Shown one piece after another: positions 58,050 to 64,000 of a stretch of DNA of 64,000 nucleotides. Made by a program: the position numbers and the translations under genes. Source of the stretch: Protula sp. h YS-2021 (lineage: Eukaryota; Annelida; Polychaeta; Sabellida; Serpulidae); the NCBI GenBank assembly GCA_949752745.1, contig OX457029.1, forward strand, positions 14,133,551-14,197,550, written 5' to 3'. How positions within the stretch are numbered: the first letter of the stretch is position 1; every line of letters starts with the position of its first letter. The notes below the pieces were generated by a model, which was given only the letters and a program-made list of their open reading frames with translations, did not search any database and was not told the origin of the DNA.

Positions 58050-58400
58050 TAAGTTTATGCATTGTCGCTTTCCCGACGTCTATACAACGTCGTGAGTTAG
58101 ACGTTGTTTCGACTTCCATTTGTAACCTTTACGCAACGTTGATTGGATTAGCGAGGTCTATCCAACGTCGGGCGGTAGATCATAAAGAAGCAAACTCTAA
58201 CGTTGATCCGACGTTTTGGTGTGATGTCAATCCAACGTTGATCCAACTTCACAATTTTTACAGTGCAGGCTCACTCGAAGTCTGTGCAATGTCGGGTTTT
58301 CCGACGCCTACCCAACGTCGATATCTGTATAAAGGCAAGACATTTACGTTGTTTCGACTTTCTTGATCAAACTCAACCAAACGTTGTTTTGACGTCGAGT
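58050..58400. repeat. CAACGTCG / CAACGTTG degenerate repeat
   Basis: TCCAACGTTG, CCAACGTCG and ACGTTGTTTCGACTT recur about every 40-60 bp in both orientations. Confidence 0.7.
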
Positions 58401-60010
58401 CGTATCCGCAGTTCAATGTGTGTGAAAATGCCAACGACTCGTGTTTACTGGATTTGTTTCATCTATTCATATTTCTTCTCGTTTGCTTGGGCACACGAAC
58501 ATCAATGATTTAAAGCCAGAGCAAAACACTGTCATTGTTTCCAACAAAAGCAAAAAGCCGTGTCACTTTTTTTTTCTTTTGATGACAACTCGATGAGGAT
58601 GAATATCTCAGAGGTTGTGTTTCCTGGCAACAACAAGACAGGGGCCCCCTTTTAGGCATTATTTCAGAGCACCTGCTTCGGTGCACGTGTCCTTACGCCG
58701 TTATACAGGGATCGAAGCTGTCACGACAGCCCGGGACACCAGCCAAGACAATTGTCTGCCACACTGTCTCAAATATTATATGCTGATTAGGCCCTTTCAA
58801 GCAGCACTGGAGACCGAATCAATTTTGTTATTTTACATAAAGTTGCACGATACAGCCTCTGTTCAAAACGAAGTAAACTTGTTCACAACAAAGCACTGAA
58901 ACAATTTTTTGTAAGGACAGCAGAAGTGAGGAACAAAGGGGACAATTTAATAGTTTTTCTTAATAACTAAATGAACCACAAAACGTTTGTTAGTTAAAGC
59001 CAATTGTTCTGCATGAAAAAGCATTCTTCACCCTTCTGTCACAATATTTCAGTTGATACTGGAATCATCTTTAACAAAGGCTGCTGGGGTTCATTTGAAA
59101 CTCTGTTTCACTTGATTAGGTTTATGCAGTCTTCCACTGTTTGCTCTATAATAAGCTCATTTTTCTTAAAATGAGCGTGCTGGTGTTAAAAAAACATGTG
59201 AAATTAATGAGGTAAAAAGAAATAAAACAAAACAAAAACAACTACGAATAGCAATAAAACTTGTTGATCGCGTCGGTTATAAAATCGCTCAGGTGATAAA
59301 TGAATCAGGTGTCTTTTTATCAGCTGCCATCATTTTTTATTAAGATTAATCTTCCTTAATTAAAATGAATATTCAGAAGTCACAGCAAGAAATTTAAAAC
59401 CGATATAAAACTTTTTACCTGGGGGCAAGGCGGAAGACAAAAGAACCGCGAATTTGCTGATGGTTTATTTGTTTTTTTTTATTGCAAACCTTACACCCTG
59501 TTGCAATTGTTTTTGGGCAACTGATACCAGCCATAACTACAATATCCCCCTTATATTTTGGTGACTTTTAGGGAAATAATGCGTTGTAAATTCAGACAGA
59601 TGTGTGGATTGCATTTCAGAAGCAAGTTCTGTGAATTGCATTTTGAGTCGCAGTCTCTGACCATCTGCCTGTTGGCAGCAGGTTACGTTAAAAAACCGAT
59701 GTATTATGGCCATAAAATCAAGCAATTTTCGGGGCTTCCCACAAGAAAATCTTTTATGATCAGATGTTAAGATGGCGCAACAATAACTGTAATTGACATA
59801 GGTATGTCTGATTACGGCGAATAATTTAATCATTCAGTGAAGGGAACTCCATAAAATGACACTAAGGAGGTCAAGCACTTATTCTATCTAATTACCAACC
59901 ACCTAACTAAAAGTTTTAATTTTTGGCTTTGTAGCAAAAAAAAAAAAAAACTCATGGAAAATAAATCGTTATTTGAAAGTCTCAGCACAGAGAATATTCT
60001 ACAGTCAAAA
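58401..60010. other. No gene seen
   Basis: AT-rich, no recognised content. Confidence 0.45.
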
Positions 60011-60200
60011 TCAAATATTGGGCTAAAGCGGCCCGGACAAAGCGGCACTCGGCTGAGCGACCCAACAAGGCCCCCCCCCCCCCTCCCCAAGGCTAAAGCG
60101 CCCCACAGGCTAAAGCGGACCTGACAAAGCGGCCCAGGCAAAGGCCCCCAGGCTGAACCGTCCCTAGGCTAAAGCGCCCCGGGCAAAGCGGCCCCAGCGT
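60011..60200. repeat. GGCTAAAGCG(G)CCC short tandem repeat
   Basis: About nine diverged copies, ~20-22 bp apart, of GGCTAAAGCGCCCC / GGACAAAGCGGC, with a poly(C) run. Confidence 0.75.
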
Positions 60201-60402
60201 CAAATGTTTTGGTGTTGTTTGTCCTTTGTTTTGGTGCTAGAATCTATCTTATTTGGTAATGGCTTTCTCCTCTTTTGACGAAATCTGGTGTTTCTAGGGC
60301 ATAGAGGAAAACAGAATTAGAGCTTCTTAAGGAAATGGGCACCAGCGGGTTACCAAGCTTATTGTGCTTGCTCACACTGGAGATGGGGTGAGGTTGTTTA
60401 AT

Positions 60403-60959
60403 TTAACACTTGACAAGCCTTTGGCTTGCAAGAGTTATATGAATTTGTGCGAGCAAAATTCGTCCTTTTTTTTTTTTTCTTCTTGACACTTTTTCCGATT
60501 TTTTGTGTCTTCTTCTTCTCTGACACTATGGGCCCTACGACCATGAAACTAGGGACTTATGAAGAGCTTGATCTGAACATGTGCATGTCACTTTTTCTTT
60601 TCGTCTTTGATTTCGTTTTCTTTGTTAAAACGCCATGTGAAAAGAGTGTATTTTTGCAAGTAAATGCGTAGCATTTAACCCACATCACACACAGTTGCTC
60701 AGTGAGCTTTGTGCGAGCTCTCACTGCGTGAATAGATAACAAGGCGTAGATCAGTAAATAAAACCAAAGAATATCCGTTATGGATATTCTTTGATAAAAC
60801 CTTGAGTCAACAGAAACCAAACACTACTCGGCTTATAAGACCTATTCAAGCTGCGTTGTTTGCAATATATTATTCAAGAAATAACCCATTGATGGAAGTA
60901 GTTTCGCGTTTTAATTTTTGTCAAGTGTTTAACATTTCGCTAGCGAAGTGAGGTTCTAG
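60403..60959 (+). mobile_element. Helentron/HINE-like element, family 1, copy D
   Basis: Left TTAACACTTGACAAGCC, internal right repeat TTGTCAAGTGTTTAA, palindrome CATTTCGCTAGCGAAGTG and terminus GAGGTTCTAG. It contains a 28-nt hairpin insertion at 60766-60793. Confidence 0.75.
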
Positions 60960-61078
60960 TTGTAATTAGATTATGTGACCCCACATGCCTGAACATTTAA
61001 GACAGTAAGAAAAAATAATTTGATAGAACATGCTATCTAACTGTCGCTGCTGGGGTTAGTTCGAGATTAATTGCAGAC

Positions 61079-62225
<1,147 letters not shown>

Positions 62226-64000
62226 CATCCCCTGCCACACTTGCACATAGGACACCAACCCCCTGGGACCCTGCCACACTTGCATATCGGACACCAAACC
62301 CGGGACCCTGCCACACTTGCACATAGGACCCCAACCACCCTGGGACCCTGCCACACTTGCATATCGGACACCAACCCCCGGGGCCCTGCCACACTTGCAC
62401 ATAGGACACCAACCCCTCTGAGACCCTGCCACACTTGCATATCGGACACCAACCCCTGGGCCCTGCCACACTTGCACATAGGACCCCAACCACCCTGGGA
62501 CCCTGCCACACTTGCATATCGGACACCAACCCCCGGGGCCCTGCCACACTTGCACATAGGACCCCAAAACCCCTGGGACCCTGCACCACTTGCCTATCGG
62601 ACACCAACCAACGGGGCCCTGCCACACTTGCATATCGGACACCAATCTTCGGGGCCCTGCCACACTTGCACATAGAACCCCAACCACCCTGGGACCATGC
62701 CACACTTGCATATCGGACACCAACCCCTGTGGCCCTGCCACACTTGCACATAGGACCCCAAAACCCCTGGGACCCTGCACCACTTGCATATCGGACACCA
62801 AGCCCCGGGGCCCTGCCACACTTGCATATCGGACACGAACCCCCGGGGCCCTGCCACACTTGCATATCGGACACCAACCCCCGAGGCCCTGCCACACTTG
62901 CATATCGGACACGAACCCCCGGGGCCCTGCCACACTTGCATATCCGACACCAACCCCCGGGGCCCTGCTACACTTGCACATAAGACCCCAACCCCCCTGG
63001 GACCCTGCTACACTTGCATATCGGACACCAACCACCGGGGCCCTGCCACACTTCCATATCGGATACCAACCTCGGGGCCCTGCCACACTTGCACATCGGA
63101 CACCAACCCCCGGGGCCCTGCCACACTTCCACATCGGAAACCAACCCCGGGGCCCTGCCACACTAGCATATCGGACACCAACCAACGGGGCCCTGCCACA
63201 CTTGCATATCGGACACCAACCCCCGGGGACCTGCCACACTTGCATTTTGGACACCAACCCCTGGATCCCTGCCACATTTGCACATAGGACCCCAACACCC
63301 ATGGGACCCTACCACACTTGCATATCGGACACCAACCCCCGGGGCCCTGCCACACTTCCATATCGGATACCAACTCCTGGGCCCTGCCAAACTTGCATAT
63401 CGGACACCAACCCCCGGGACCCTGACACACTTGCGAATCGGACACCAACCCCCGGGGACCTGTCACACTTATATATCGGATACCAAACGCCGGGGGTCCT
63501 GCCACACTTGCATTTTGGGCACCAACCCCCGGGGCCCTGCCTCACTTGGACATAGGACCCCAACCAATCTGGGACCCTGCCACACTTGCATATCGGATAC
63601 CAACCCCCGGGGACCTGCCACACTTGCATATCGGACACCAAACTCCGGGGCCCTGCCACACTTGCATATCGGATACCAACCCCCGGGGGCCCTGCCACAC
63701 TTGCATTTTGGACAATAACCCCCGGGGCCCTGCCACATTTGCATATCGGATACCAACCCCCGGGGCCCTGCCACACTTACATATCGTACACCAACCCCCG
63801 GGGCCCTGCCACACTTGCACATAGGACCCCAACTCCCCTGGGACCCTGCCACACTTGCATATCGGACACCAACCCCCGGGGCCCTGCTACACTTGCATAT
63901 CGGATATCATATCCGTGGCCCTGCCACACTTGCATATCGGACACCAACCCCCGGGGCCCTGCCATACTTGCATATCGGATAGCAACCTCCGTCGCCCTGC
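62226..64000. repeat. ~38-bp minisatellite, about 46 units, running off the window
   Basis: Core CCCTGCCACACTTGCATATC then GGACACCAACCCCCGGGG. Variants include TTGCACATAGGACCCCAACC and CTTCCATATCGGATACC. Units are 35-39 bp. Long frames on both strands, including a 398-codon minus frame at 62106-63302, arise because the unit contains no stop in most frames; the translation repeats every 38 residues with no domain. Confidence 0.95.

Overview
The window is animal genomic DNA. It has two multi-exon protein genes with GT-AG introns, long introns full of tandem repeats and transposon remnants, and no prokaryotic features. Dense minisatellites, many poly(C)/poly(G) runs, Helentron-like elements and AGGTCA-rich repeats fit a lophotrochozoan, possibly a gastropod mollusc. 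That placement is inference: no taxonomic marker was searched.

Positions 1-15,300 (minus strand) hold the 5' part of a gene for a nuclear IkB-type ankyrin protein, most like NF-kappa-B inhibitor zeta (NFKBIZ/BCL3 group). One very large exon encodes a disordered, acidic, Ser/Pro-rich N-terminus with a heptad-like repeat. Four smaller exons carry the linker and the first ankyrin repeats. The gene runs off the left edge. Its introns contain 31-85 bp tandem arrays, two short terminal-inverted-repeat elements and a tandem repeat that triplicates a splice acceptor.

Positions 15,300-40,390 hold no gene I can support. They contain Helentron/HINE-like elements in two families, MULE-like foldback elements with 9-bp target duplications, arrays of AGGTCA nuclear-receptor half-sites, a decayed gag-like stretch, a decayed non-LTR reverse transcriptase and several minisatellites.

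Positions 40,388-49,343 (plus strand) hold a complete eight-exon EIF3F gene: a 276-aa MPN-domain subunit of translation initiation factor eIF3, with every exon junction phase-consistent. Its 4.6-kb first intron carries a foldback element, a ~0.8-kb tandem duplication and a Helentron-like copy.

Positions 49,350-64,000 hold no recognisable gene. They contain a 1.8-kb TIR element with a 5-bp target duplication, SINE-like fragments, (AT)n and (AAT)n microsatellites, a fourth copy of the first Helentron-like family, and a 38-bp minisatellite from about 62.2 kb to the window edge that is open in all frames over long stretches on both strands.

The two genes are not functionally linked in any way the sequence shows. 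One belongs to NF-kB transcriptional control and the other to general translation initiation.
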